Positions 52,305-61,388 of a stretch of DNA of 64,000 bases are shown here, one piece after another. Numbering within the stretch: the stretch's first letter is position 1; each line of letters starts with the position of its first letter. The notes below the pieces were generated by a model. That model made no database searches. It was not told the origin of the DNA and was given only the letters and a program-made list of their open reading frames with translations. Origin of the DNA: Alistipes sp. ZOR0009. Its GTDB lineage: Bacteria; Bacteroidota; Bacteroidia; Bacteroidales; ZOR0009. Where the stretch lies: assembly GCF_000798815.1 (NCBI RefSeq), contig NZ_JTLD01000110.1:65325-129324 (forward strand). The letters are read 5' to 3'. A program made the translations under genes and the position numbers.

Positions 52305-52331
52305 ACTTATTAGGTGTTTGTGATTTGGTCC

Positions 52332-52339
52332 CAAACATA
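52332..52339 (-). promoter_or_regulatory. -7 promoter element of the SusCD-sialic acid operon
   Basis: On the minus strand TATGTTTG matches TAnnTTTG and lies 28 nt upstream of the SusC ATG. No TTTG at the expected -33 distance, which would fit an activator-dependent promoter. Confidence 0.45.
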
Positions 52340-52603
52340 GGTAGATTGGCCTTTTTGTATTAGTACAAATAGCTCGTTTATGTGTACTTTTTGGCTTATG
52401 ATATTTTCATAAAGCACTTACAAACAATACCATAAAACAACAAAAAGAGTATTGTACCATTTCGTTGAGGAAATAAGTTGCTTTTTTATTTAATTGTTAA
52501 AATATTTTTCATAGCTATAAAATACATTGCATACTCAGAGAAGTTTTTTGCTGGATTTGCCCTTCATTGATGTTGCTTTTAATGTTTGATGAGAACTATA
52601 AAC

Positions 52604-55600
52604 TCAGCGTTCCCCAAACTTATCCATATACTCAACTGGTGTCATTCCAAAAAAATCCTTGAAACATCTGTTGAAGTATGAACGATTGTTGAAGCCAACA
52701 GCAATCATCACCTCGCCTACATTCATATGCTTATTACCCAATAGTATGGCGGCTCTTTTTAATCGATACATTCTAATAAATTCGTTTGCCGACATATTAA
52801 GTGTTTCTTTCATTTTTCGGTATAAAAGAGTTCGGCTTTCCCCAATCTCCTGGCACAAGTCCTTTATATCAAATTCGTAGTTATCTAGATTTCGTTCAAC
52901 TGCTGCAATTACCTTTTTTAAAAAACGTCGATCTATCGAAGAGAGGTCGTTTATTCCAATTTCTTTTTGTCCGAATGTATTAATGCTTGAAAGCAGCTTG
53001 TGTTGAGTTTTTAGAAGGTTTAAAACATTAAACTTGAGCTGGGCTTCATCGAATGGTTTAATAAGGTAAGCATCAGCTCCTGCTGCATACCCTGCTTTAA
53101 GAGTATCTGCTCCAGTTTGGGCCGTGAGCAATATTACTGGAATATGAGATGTTCGTTCATCCTCTTTCAGCCGCTTCAATAACTCAATCCCGCTACTTCT
53201 CTGCATTACTACATCACAAAGTATCAAGGAAGGTTTATACGCTGCGGCCTTTCTGAATCCTGCTGTAGCATCAGGAGCTTCAATAACTTCGCAAGTATCC
53301 GAAAAAATCTCCGCAATGTATTTTCTCATTTCTGTATCATCATCTACCACCATTAACTTCCAGGTCGGTACAGTTCCTTCACTACAAAAATTCTGTGGCG
53401 TGGATTCAAATGGACGAAGTTCACTCCTCTGTATTTCTGTTGATAGGGAGTAAAGTTCATGCTCTTTGTAGCAATCCTTATCAATTGGTAACTCTACCCA
53501 AAAGGTGGTTCCTACACCTTTCTCCGAATTTACGCTAATTCGTCCATGATGCAGTTCCACCAACCGTTTGGTAAATGAGAGTCCTAAACCAACACCTCCA
53601 TGAAGGCGAGATGCTTTTGAAAAATCGTCAAAAATACCGGGGAGTAAATCGGGAGAGATGCCAACTCCGTTGTCTCCGATTTTTACAACTAGCCACGACA
53701 TCTTTTCTGACTGCTTTATATTTAGACAAACCTTAATGGTGGCACCTGGACCAGAGTACTTCAACGCGTTTGAGATGAGATTCACTACGATCTTTTCATA
53801 CTTATCTCTGTCTATCCACCCTTTAAGTTCTTCTTTGTCAGACTCTATTGCTAATATTTGAGATTTTTCATCCGCCTGATCTGTAAATAGTTCAAATATG
53901 GAACCTGTAACCCTACCTATGTCAAATTGAGCAACAGTTAATACACTCTGTGCCTCATCCATTTTTCTTAAATCAGTAATTTGAGATACAAGATTTAAAA
54001 GACGTCTGGCATTTCGTTCGATACGACGGTACATTGCCAATTTTTTTTCGGGGCTTATATGAACCTCTGTTAGCAGCGTTGCTATGGGAGAGGCAATTAA
54101 CGTTAGCGGGGTTCTAAACTCATGAGAGATATTAGCAAAAAACTTAAGCCGCAACTTGTACATCTGTTGTACGCTTTCAAGCTCGTATTCGTGTCGAAGT
54201 AGCTCTAACTCTACCTTTCTTTTATAGGCGACACTCTTTTTTAAAGCATACCCACCTAGCAGAAGCAGACAGAAATAGGAGATCAGCATTACAGGAGAGG
54301 CTGCAAAGGGAGGATTAACTTTGAACTGGATTGCAGTTTCATAGTTTAACTCTGTATTTTGAGGATCGATAAGCTGAACCCTAAAGGTATATCTACCACT
54401 ACTCAAATTCATATAGTTAACGCTACCCGATGCCTTTTCTACATTATGCCAGCAGGGATCAATACCTTCCAGCTTATACCTATAACCAACAACTGGCATT
54501 CCGTCATAATGAATCGAACTAAAATCAATTGAAATTGAGTTGTTGGAATGTGAAATATGCTGAGGAAGTTCACCTCTGCCTTGAAGATACATGCCTAGTT
54601 CTTTTCCTCCTGCCTTAAATGAGTTGATTATTGGCAGCTTAACTTTTCCTTTTTTTACATCGTTTGGATAGAATGCTACCAGCCCACTGGAACTTCCTAA
54701 TACTACCTTTCCATCGGATAAGCAAATTGATGATCCAAAGCTAAAAACCCAGTCAGAGATAAATTCGCGACCTATTTGATTAATAAATACGCCAGTTGTA
54801 GTATTAAACTTGCATATTCCTTTGACTGTTGCAAGCCACATCTCCCCATTGTTGTCGAACTGTATGGTTTTAACGACATTGCTAGAAAGCCCATTTTGTG
54901 CTGTATACTGCGTTTCGCATGATCGTTTTGAAATATTCACCTTTAGCAATCCAAAACCATCTGTTCCAACCCATAATATATTACTGTGTGTAGGATCTTT
55001 GCAAATATCATACGAGCCTATGGAGGTGGTTTGCCTTTCCCTAAAAATTAGAGGCACCATCCTCCCTGTTTTAAGGTCGATGAAAAAAGTGCCTTTGTTT
55101 AATGTTCCAACAATTAGCAGGTTGGAATCTAATTTAATAACCTCCCTAATATCTGCATTTTTCAAAGTAGCGAACCGGCAGTCTGCATGCTGGTTCCTAA
55201 AATTATAGAAGATCAATCCTTTTTGCTGAGTACCAATCCATAATCCATCAACCCCGTTGCTCTTTAAAATCCAAATATTATCCTTCTCAAGAAAGCTCAG
55301 CCCTTTCGGTTTACTTATCAATTTAGAGGTTTTGTTCAGTACAAAAAGACCTTCGCCAATGGTTCCGATATAGATGTTTCCTAAGAGGTCCTCCTCTACG
55401 CTTTGTACACTTGCACCCTTAAAGTAGCGAGCCGAACTGTAATGGGCAATTTTCTTTAAATTTTTATTGAGTAGCACAAAACCGTCACTCCATGCACATG
55501 CCGCTATAATGCCGTCCTTCGTGATGTATAATGATTTGTAAATCTGATTTTTACCATTATTGAAATTTAGTGGATTGGCAATGGTAAAAAGAGTTTTTAT

Positions 55601-56533
55601 TCGGGTTAAAAGCACAACTCCTTGTTCTAAAGTCGACAAAACCAGTGTATTCTCCGTTGGAGCAACCGCGCTAGATATAAATCCGTTTAATTTAGGCAAT
55701 GTATATTGTTGGGCGTTCTTGGTTTTCAAATCGAGAACCAAGATGTTTCCATCTTTTTTTATAGCTATCAGATGATTGCGGTTTATCCGGAAAGCACTGG
55801 ATATAACACCGTCTATGCTTAAGGAGAACCTGTGATTTGAAAGAAGATCATATAAAATGATTGTTTTGGATAGTACAAAAAATAAAATTTTCCCGTCGTC
55901 CGATTTGCCTGAACTTATAAAATTGCCCTTTGGAAGTACAATTTTCGATTGAACCTTCCCGTTAACATTTACTATTCCGTTACTCGAAATGGTCCATATC
56001 CTCCCCTGAGCGTCAACAATTAGTGAAAGTTCTTTATCCTGTTCATTTCGAACCGAGTTTTTTTGGGTGAGCAGATTGTCCGCACCAAAAGAGTAAACAC
56101 CTTGTCCAGCCAGAATAATGATATCGCCATTAGGCTTCTCGTCGATAGAAGTTATATTTGAGAGTTTAGTCTGCAGACGAATAGGAGTTCTTGTAGGGTA
56201 AGATAGGTAACAAATTCCCGACTTTGTTCCAACCCATATTCGTTTTTGGCTATCTTCATATAAAGAGAGAACAGCATCATTGGGAATGGTTAGATTGTCT
56301 AAATTATCCGCTGTAAAATTTTTTAAGCTACTACCATCGTACCTCGAAAGCCCCTCATCAGTCCCAAACCACATAAATCCCTGGTGATCAACAATAGAGC
56401 AATAAATCACATTAGAGGGTAATCCATCTTTTATGGTGATTTTTTTCACCACTTCGTTTGCCTCTGCAGGTATAATAGAGCAAATAGCGAAAATGAAATA
56501 CGTAAAAAAAGACAGACGGCACACCTTACTCAT
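52604..56533 (-). CDS. Hybrid two-component system regulator (HTCS)
   Basis: A 1309-residue one-piece sensor and activator. Order: signal peptide (MSKVCRLSFFTYFIFAI, start at 56533), two propeller blocks with repeats of the IDHQGFMWFGTDEGLSRYD type, Y_Y_Y domain (about 700-760), one membrane helix (about 765-785), HisKA with FFANISHEFRTPLTL, HATPase with VNLISNALKYSGPG and GVGLGLSFTKRL, receiver with VVDDDTEMRKYI and LILCDVVMQ, and C-terminal AraC HTH (VGEVMIAVGFNNRSYFNRCF). It lies upstream of susC on the same strand and very likely activates the sialic-acid locus. Confidence 0.95.
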   Translation of the reverse strand: MSKVCRLSFFTYFIFAICSIIPAEANEVVKKITIKDGLPSNVIYCSIVDHQGFMWFGTDEGLSRYDGSSLKNFTADNLDNLTIPNDAVLSLYEDSQKRIWVGTKSGICYLSYPTRTPIRLQTKLSNITSIDEKPNGDIIILAGQGVYSFGADNLLTQKNSVRNEQDKELSLIVDAQGRIWTISSNGIVNVNGKVQSKIVLPKGNFISSGKSDDGKILFFVLSKTIILYDLLSNHRFSLSIDGVISSAFRINRNHLIAIKKDGNILVLDLKTKNAQQYTLPKLNGFISSAVAPTENTLVLSTLEQGVVLLTRIKTLFTIANPLNFNNGKNQIYKSLYITKDGIIAACAWSDGFVLLNKNLKKIAHYSSARYFKGASVQSVEEDLLGNIYIGTIGEGLFVLNKTSKLISKPKGLSFLEKDNIWILKSNGVDGLWIGTQQKGLIFYNFRNQHADCRFATLKNADIREVIKLDSNLLIVGTLNKGTFFIDLKTGRMVPLIFRERQTTSIGSYDICKDPTHSNILWVGTDGFGLLKVNISKRSCETQYTAQNGLSSNVVKTIQFDNNGEMWLATVKGICKFNTTTGVFINQIGREFISDWVFSFGSSICLSDGKVVLGSSSGLVAFYPNDVKKGKVKLPIINSFKAGGKELGMYLQGRGELPQHISHSNNSISIDFSSIHYDGMPVVGYRYKLEGIDPCWHNVEKASGSVNYMNLSSGRYTFRVQLIDPQNTELNYETAIQFKVNPPFAASPVMLISYFCLLLLGGYALKKSVAYKRKVELELLRHEYELESVQQMYKLRLKFFANISHEFRTPLTLIASPIATLLTEVHISPEKKLAMYRRIERNARRLLNLVSQITDLRKMDEAQSVLTVAQFDIGRVTGSIFELFTDQADEKSQILAIESDKEELKGWIDRDKYEKIVVNLISNALKYSGPGATIKVCLNIKQSEKMSWLVVKIGDNGVGISPDLLPGIFDDFSKASRLHGGVGLGLSFTKRLVELHHGRISVNSEKGVGTTFWVELPIDKDCYKEHELYSLSTEIQRSELRPFESTPQNFCSEGTVPTWKLMVVDDDTEMRKYIAEIFSDTCEVIEAPDATAGFRKAAAYKPSLILCDVVMQRSSGIELLKRLKEDERTSHIPVILLTAQTGADTLKAGYAAGADAYLIKPFDEAQLKFNVLNLLKTQHKLLSSINTFGQKEIGINDLSSIDRRFLKKVIAAVERNLDNYEFDIKDLCQEIGESRTLLYRKMKETLNMSANEFIRMYRLKRAAILLGNKHMNVGEVMIAVGFNNRSYFNRCFKDFFGMTPVEYMDKFGER

Positions 56534-56656
56534 CTTACAATTCAAAAGGTAAATCAACATTGATGAGTGCAAATATAACATTGCTTACAAAACAAGTGTT
56601 ATGTACAACATAAGTAGTGCAAAAAAGATAATAAATAGATTCTACATAAAATAAAA

Positions 56657-56681
56657 ACGGGAAGCCCACTCTGCTTCCCGT
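56657..56681 (-). terminator. Terminator after the Spy-like gene
   Basis: A 9-bp perfect stem ACGGGAAGC / GCTTCCCGT with a 7-nt loop, followed on the minus strand by a T-rich run. Confidence 0.8.
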
Positions 56682-56716
56682 ATTCATATTCACAAAAAAC
56701 TACTGTACAACTGTAT

Positions 56717-57166
56717 CTATTTAATCGCGGAATTTCTAATTTGTATGAGCAAAAACTTCTTGTAATCCTCTTCTACCACAAAAAGCTGTGCTACCTTTTT
56801 ATCGGGAAGAATCTCCTTAAACTTTGCAATGTAGGTTTCCAGCAGCGAAGCTTCATCCTTTGCAATTTGCGTCAACCGGGTTAACGATTCTCCGACTTCC
56901 TTATTCGATAACCTGCTAGCACCTTTAAAGTCATCGTAGATGCTTTTTCGTTGCTGAAACAGATCATCCTTTTTCTCTTGATACTCATTATAAACTGGCC
57001 AAAAAATCTCTGCTTCGTCAGAATTAAGGTTTAGTTTTTGAGTAAAAAATGCTACTTTTTTTGCTTTTAACTTATCGTCTTTGCCAGACCTGGCCGCAAC
57101 CGAAGTCAAGCTGTTAACCATTAAAAATATTAAAAGTAAAACGCCTAATTTTTTAGTTAAGTTCAT
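56717..57166 (-). CDS. Exported helical protein, Spy/CpxP-like
   Basis: A 149-residue exported protein (signal MNLTKKLGVLLLIFLMVNSL). The mature part is fully helical and charged, with AFFTQKLNLNSDEAEIFWPVYNEYQ-like sequence (FFTQKLNLNSDEAEIFWPVY) and repeated Gln/Glu/Lys heptads, similar to the small periplasmic chaperone-like proteins that follow ECF sigma operons in Bacteroidetes. It overlaps the membrane protein gene by 14 nt. Probably an envelope-stress sensor or chaperone; no direct evidence. Confidence 0.72.
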   Translation of the reverse strand: MNLTKKLGVLLLIFLMVNSLTSVAARSGKDDKLKAKKVAFFTQKLNLNSDEAEIFWPVYNEYQEKKDDLFQQRKSIYDDFKGASRLSNKEVGESLTRLTQIAKDEASLLETYIAKFKEILPDKKVAQLFVVEEDYKKFLLIQIRNSAIK

Positions 57167-57617
57167 TCTGTTGATCTTTATAAAGCGCCTCTATCGCTGA
57201 AGTTTCGAGCTGTTCGTCAACTAGATACTCGATAATCTTATCAGACTCTCGCTTTTGCGCCTTCTTAGAGACTTCCTTTTTTTCTGAAGTTAATGCCTTA
57301 ATCAAATCCTGTTCACTAAAGTCACCGGTATTACTGGAGACAAACTCAAAGTAATCGTTCGGTTGAATCATGGAATCCTCAGACATTTTATTGTACCTGT
57401 AGCCAGAATACGCTACACCTACAAAAAAAAGCACGCCCAATGATATGCCAACCTGATGCTTAATCAAACCGATTAAACTGAAGCTGCCGCTACCTGACTC
57501 ATTACCCTTAGAGATTCGGTTGTGAATTTCTAAGGGTAATTTATCAAAGTATCCTTCAGGAACTGAAAAAGGATTTTCCCTTTTACCTTCGTTTAACCTG
57601 TCACCTTTAAAATCCAT
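57153..57617 (-). CDS. Single-pass membrane protein, probable anti-sigma or sensor factor
   Basis: A 154-residue protein with a basic N-terminal cytoplasmic segment (KRENPFSVPEGYFDKLPLEI), one membrane helix (about 55-72) and a charged C-terminal half with Lys-Glu-rich helices. The opening PFSVPEGYFDKL recurs in proteins encoded beside Bacteroidetes ECF sigma genes. A role as anti-sigma is inferred from position between the sigma gene and the Spy-like gene. No zinc anti-sigma motif is present. Confidence 0.65.
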   Translation of the reverse strand: MDFKGDRLNEGKRENPFSVPEGYFDKLPLEIHNRISKGNESGSGSFSLIGLIKHQVGISLGVLFFVGVAYSGYRYNKMSEDSMIQPNDYFEFVSSNTGDFSEQDLIKALTSEKKEVSKKAQKRESDKIIEYLVDEQLETSAIEALYKDQQNELN

Positions 57618-57666
57618 AGCAATTGTTTCGTTTCACAATGCTTTGACTACAGAAAAAAGAAAAGGT

Positions 57667-58215
57667 TTAATCCGATTCTAAAAATTTTTCGATTTTTTTT
57701 GCAGCAAGGTGGTAAGATGCCTTTAGGGCTCCTACGGAAGTACCCAGCACGGCTGAAATTTCTTCGTAGGAGAGCTCTTCGAAGTACCTCATATTGAATA
57801 CAACGCGCTGCTTTTCGGGAAGGCTCAAAATGGCCTTTTGGAGTTTTAGTTCTGCCTCGTCGCCATTAAAGTATGGATCGGACTCGAGGCTCGACACCAG
57901 CTGAGATTCTACATCTACAAGCGGTAAAAAAAAACGAGTGCGCTTCCTTTTTAGAAAGGTAAGCGCCTCGTTGGTTGCTATTCGGTACAGCCATGTAAAC
58001 AGCTGCGACTCTTCTCTAAAGTTACCAAGGCCACTCCAAGCCTTTACGAACGTATTTTGAACTACGTCGTTGGTGTCATCGTGATCAATAACCAGCTTTC
58101 GGATATGCCAATAAAGCTTCTCCTGATACTTTTGTACAATCAGGTGAAATGCAAAATTGCGTGTCTCTTCTTTCTGAAACTGAGATAGAAGTTCGTTATC
58201 CGAATATGCTACCAT
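57667..58215 (-). CDS. RNA polymerase sigma factor, ECF subfamily
   Basis: A 182-residue ECF sigma factor. Region 2 (about 22-90) contains DTNDVVQNTFVKAWSGLGNF and LFTWLYRIATNEALTFLKRK. Region 4 (about 125-175) contains QRVVFNMRYFEELSYEEISA and the HTH LGTSVGALKASYHLAAKKIE. It heads an operon with a membrane protein and a Spy-like exported protein, the layout of an envelope-response unit. It lies 17 nt downstream of the transketolase C-terminal gene on the same strand. Confidence 0.93.
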   Translation of the reverse strand: MVAYSDNELLSQFQKEETRNFAFHLIVQKYQEKLYWHIRKLVIDHDDTNDVVQNTFVKAWSGLGNFREESQLFTWLYRIATNEALTFLKRKRTRFFLPLVDVESQLVSSLESDPYFNGDEAELKLQKAILSLPEKQRVVFNMRYFEELSYEEISAVLGTSVGALKASYHLAAKKIEKFLESD

Positions 58216-58232
58216 TAAAGTTGTTAGGCAAA

Positions 58233-59186
58233 TTATTTGCGAGCAATTACTCTTTTAGCAGCATCAACAACATCTTCTGCCTCTAGGTGGTACTTCTTCA
58301 TCAGTTCTTCAGGAGTTCCACTTTCGCCAAACTTATCGTTAACAGCCACAAACTCCATCGGAGTTGGCAAATGCTGTGCCAATACCTGTGCAACGCTCTC
58401 TCCTAAACCTCCTGCAATAAGATGCTCTTCGGCAACAACGCAAGCACGCGTTTTCTTTACAGATCCGAGGATTGCTGCTGCATCAAGAGGTTTGATGGTA
58501 TGAATGTTTATCAGCTCAACGCTAATGCCTTGTGATTCGAGCATCTCTGCGGCTTCGATGGACTTCCATACGAGGTGACCGGTAGCGATAATGGTAACAT
58601 CCGTACCTGAATTTAGCATTAGCGCCTTGCCTATCTCGAATTTTTGATCAGCAGGGGTAAAGTTTGGCACTACAGGACGGCCAAAGCGAAGGTAAACAGG
58701 TCCCTGATACTCTGCCGCAGCAATTGTTGCCGCCTTTGTTTGGTTAAAGTCGCATGGATTGATAACAACCATATTAGGGAGCATCTTCATTAACCCGATA
58801 TCTTCCATAATTTGGTGGGTAGCCCCATCCTCTCCTAAGGTGATACCTGCGTGAGAAGCCGCAATTTTCACGTTGGTATTAGAGTAGGCAACCGATTGGC
58901 GAACCTGGTTGTACACCTCGCCAGTAGCAAATGCAGCAAAAGTTCCTGCGAAAGGAATTTTCCCGCCAACCGCTAAACCGGCAGCCATACCCATCATGTT
59001 AGCTTCTGCGATACCTGTTTGCACAAAACGTTCTGGATGCTTTGCCACGAAAGCGTCCATCTTGAGCGAGCCTATAAGGTCGGCACAAAGCGCAACCACG
59101 TTAGGATTAGTATCTCCAAGTATTTCGAGCGCAGCACCAAATCCCGAGCGGGTATCCTTGCTGCCTGTATTTTCGTATTTAATCAT
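58233..59186 (-). CDS. Transketolase, C-terminal subunit
   Basis: The pyrimidine-binding and C-terminal half of a split transketolase, 317 residues. The Glu that activates thiamine diphosphate lies in GIAEANMMGMAAGLA near residue 58; the C-terminal domain holds GHLVWKSIEAAEMLESQGI. Together with the N-terminal subunit encoded 21 nt upstream it forms one enzyme that moves two-carbon units in the pentose phosphate pathway. Split transketolases of this kind are common in anaerobes and archaea. Confidence 0.94.
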   Translation of the reverse strand: MIKYENTGSKDTRSGFGAALEILGDTNPNVVALCADLIGSLKMDAFVAKHPERFVQTGIAEANMMGMAAGLAVGGKIPFAGTFAAFATGEVYNQVRQSVAYSNTNVKIAASHAGITLGEDGATHQIMEDIGLMKMLPNMVVINPCDFNQTKAATIAAAEYQGPVYLRFGRPVVPNFTPADQKFEIGKALMLNSGTDVTIIATGHLVWKSIEAAEMLESQGISVELINIHTIKPLDAAAILGSVKKTRACVVAEEHLIAGGLGESVAQVLAQHLPTPMEFVAVNDKFGESGTPEELMKKYHLEAEDVVDAAKRVIARK

Positions 59187-59207
59187 CGTGCGAGTCCTGT
59201 TGAAAGA

Positions 59208-60053
59208 TTAATAGTCACCAAGAGTTTCCTCTAGCTGAGCAAGCGCCTTTTCTGTTTGTTCGGCATTTGGAGCCTTACCGTGCCAAGCGTGGGTTCCCAT
59301 CATGAAGTCAACCCCGAAGCCCATTTCTGTCTTCATAAGGATAACAACAGGCTTTCCTTTTCCGGTTGCAGCAATGGCGTTTTCGATACCAGCAACCACC
59401 TCTTCCATGTTGTTTCCGTCCATTGTATGAACGTCCCAACCAAAAGCATCCCACTTAGCAGCAAGGTTACCTAACGATAAAACCTTATCTACAGGACCGT
59501 CAATTTGCTTGCCGTTGTAATCAACCGTTGCAATAAGGTTATCCACCTTATTAGCCGCAGCAAACATGGCCGCCTCCCAAACCTGACCTTCCTGAAGCTC
59601 GCCATCGCCATGAAGCGTAAAGACCAACGACTTGTCGCCGTTCATCCTCTTCGAAAGAGCGGTACCTACCGCAACCGACAATCCCTGTCCTAGAGAACCA
59701 GAGGCTACTCTTACGCCAGGGAGCTTCTTTTCGGGAGTTGGGTGCCCCTGAAGACGCGCACCTAGCTTACGGAAAGTTGCCAGCTCGTCTACTCCAAAAT
59801 AGCCGGTACGTGCCAAAACGCTATACCAAACTGGAGAAATATGCCCATTTGAAAGGTAGAACACATCTTGATTTTCCGCATTATATCGAAAATCCTTAGG
59901 GTCACTTTTTAAGAAATTCATGTAAAGGGCGGTTAAGAAATCCGCACACCCTAATGAACCACCAGGATGCCCCGAATTTGCCCCATGAACCATACGAATG
60001 ATATCTCTACGAACCTGAGTTGACATCCGTTTTAGCGCTGCAATATCTGCCAT
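59208..60053 (-). CDS. Transketolase, N-terminal subunit
   Basis: The thiamine-diphosphate-binding half, 281 residues. Landmarks: MVHGANSGHPGGSLGCADFL near residue 22, and the metal/diphosphate motif HGDGELQEGQVWEAAMFAA near 147 (GDG...N type, continuing DYNGKQIDG). First gene of the pair. No good promoter could be assigned in the 200-nt divergent gap to ychF. Confidence 0.95.
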   Translation of the reverse strand: MADIAALKRMSTQVRRDIIRMVHGANSGHPGGSLGCADFLTALYMNFLKSDPKDFRYNAENQDVFYLSNGHISPVWYSVLARTGYFGVDELATFRKLGARLQGHPTPEKKLPGVRVASGSLGQGLSVAVGTALSKRMNGDKSLVFTLHGDGELQEGQVWEAAMFAAANKVDNLIATVDYNGKQIDGPVDKVLSLGNLAAKWDAFGWDVHTMDGNNMEEVVAGIENAIAATGKGKPVVILMKTEMGFGVDFMMGTHAWHGKAPNAEQTEKALAQLEETLGDY

Positions 60054-60211
60054 GAAAGGACTATTTTAAGAGAGTAAACTATTCATAAAATGTTAAAATA
60101 CTGGGCGCAAAGTTAACTGAATTAGCTGTATAAACCAGCTAATCTTTAGTAATTTTAGAGAAAAACCGACCTTTTAATTGAGGTATACCAAGGGTTCTCT
60201 GTTTTTTACAC

Positions 60212-60219
60212 TAAATTTG
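60212..60219 (+). promoter_or_regulatory. -7 promoter element of ychF
   Basis: TAAATTTG matches TAnnTTTG and lies 37 nt before the ychF ATG. No convincing -33 partner. Confidence 0.45.
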
Positions 60220-60255
60220 CCCCTCAATAATTCAATACTATTACGTTAATTTACA

Positions 60256-61356
60256 ATGGCATTACAATGTGGTATTGTAGGGCTTCCCAATGTTGGAAAA
60301 TCGACCCTATTCAACTGCCTTTCGAACGCTAAAGCACAAGCTGCAAACTTTCCTTTTTGCACCATCGAGCCTAACGTTGGCGTTATTACCGTTCCAGACG
60401 AGCGCTTAATCAAGCTGGCCTCCATAGATAAACCGCTAAAGATTGTTCCTGCAACCGTTGAGATTGTGGACATTGCAGGGCTTGTAAAGGGCGCCAGCAA
60501 GGGTGAAGGTCTCGGCAATAAGTTCTTGGCCAACATCCGCGAAACGGATGCAATCCTACACGTGCTACGTTGCTTCGACGACGAAAACGTTACCCACGTT
60601 GACGGATCGGTAAACCCCGTTCGCGACAAGGAAATTATTGACACAGAGCTGCAGCTGAAGGATCTTGAGACCATCGAGACGCGCATTGGTCGTGTTGAGA
60701 AGATGGCCAAAACGGGCAACGACAAAAACGCCAAAAAGCTATACGAGATTTTAGTCAAGTATAAGGGCATCCTCGAAACAGGCCGCTCAGCACGCGTGCT
60801 AGAGCTCGACGAGAACGAGCAAGTGCTCTGTGCCGACCTACACCTGCTAACCAACAAGCCAGTTCTTTACGTTTGTAACGTAGATGAAGCTAGCGCTGTT
60901 AGCGGAAACAAGTACGTAGAGATGGTTCGCGAAGCGGTTAAGGAAGAAAACGCACAGCTTCTTGTTGTAGCAGCTAAGACCGAAGCCGAAATTGCCGAAC
61001 TAGACACCTACGAGGAGCGCCAAATGTTCCTAGAGGAGATTGGACTAAAGGAATCGGGGGTTGCTCGCCTTATTAAGGCAGCCTACGCGCTACTCGACCT
61101 AGAAACCTACTTTACCACAGGACAAAAGGAAACTCACGCTTGGACCTACAAAAGAGGATCTAAAGCTCCACAAGCAGCAGGTGTTATCCACACCGACTTC
61201 GAAAAGGGCTTTATCCGTGCGGAGGTTATCAAATACAACGACTTTGTAACGCTAGGCTCCGAAACCGCCTGCAAGGAGGCCGGAAAGCTCTCTGTCGAAG
61301 GCAAGGAGTATGTTGTACAGGATGGCGACATCATGCACTTCCGTTTCAACGTTTAG
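60256..61356 (+). CDS. ychF: Ribosome-binding ATPase YchF/OLA1
   Basis: A 366-residue Obg-family P-loop protein that prefers ATP. G1 is GLPNVGKSTLFNCLSN (residues 8-23), G3 is VDIAGLVKGASKGEGLGN, and the degenerate G4 is NVDE in LYVCNVDEAS. The coiled-coil insert spans about 125-195, and the C-terminal TGS domain ends VVQDGDIMHFRFNV. It binds ribosomes and takes part in stress responses. Stand-alone gene with its own -7 box. Confidence 0.97.
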   Translation: MALQCGIVGLPNVGKSTLFNCLSNAKAQAANFPFCTIEPNVGVITVPDERLIKLASIDKPLKIVPATVEIVDIAGLVKGASKGEGLGNKFLANIRETDAILHVLRCFDDENVTHVDGSVNPVRDKEIIDTELQLKDLETIETRIGRVEKMAKTGNDKNAKKLYEILVKYKGILETGRSARVLELDENEQVLCADLHLLTNKPVLYVCNVDEASAVSGNKYVEMVREAVKEENAQLLVVAAKTEAEIAELDTYEERQMFLEEIGLKESGVARLIKAAYALLDLETYFTTGQKETHAWTYKRGSKAPQAAGVIHTDFEKGFIRAEVIKYNDFVTLGSETACKEAGKLSVEGKEYVVQDGDIMHFRFNV

Positions 61357-61388
61357 CATTTAGGCTACCTAAATTTAAGAAGACCAGC

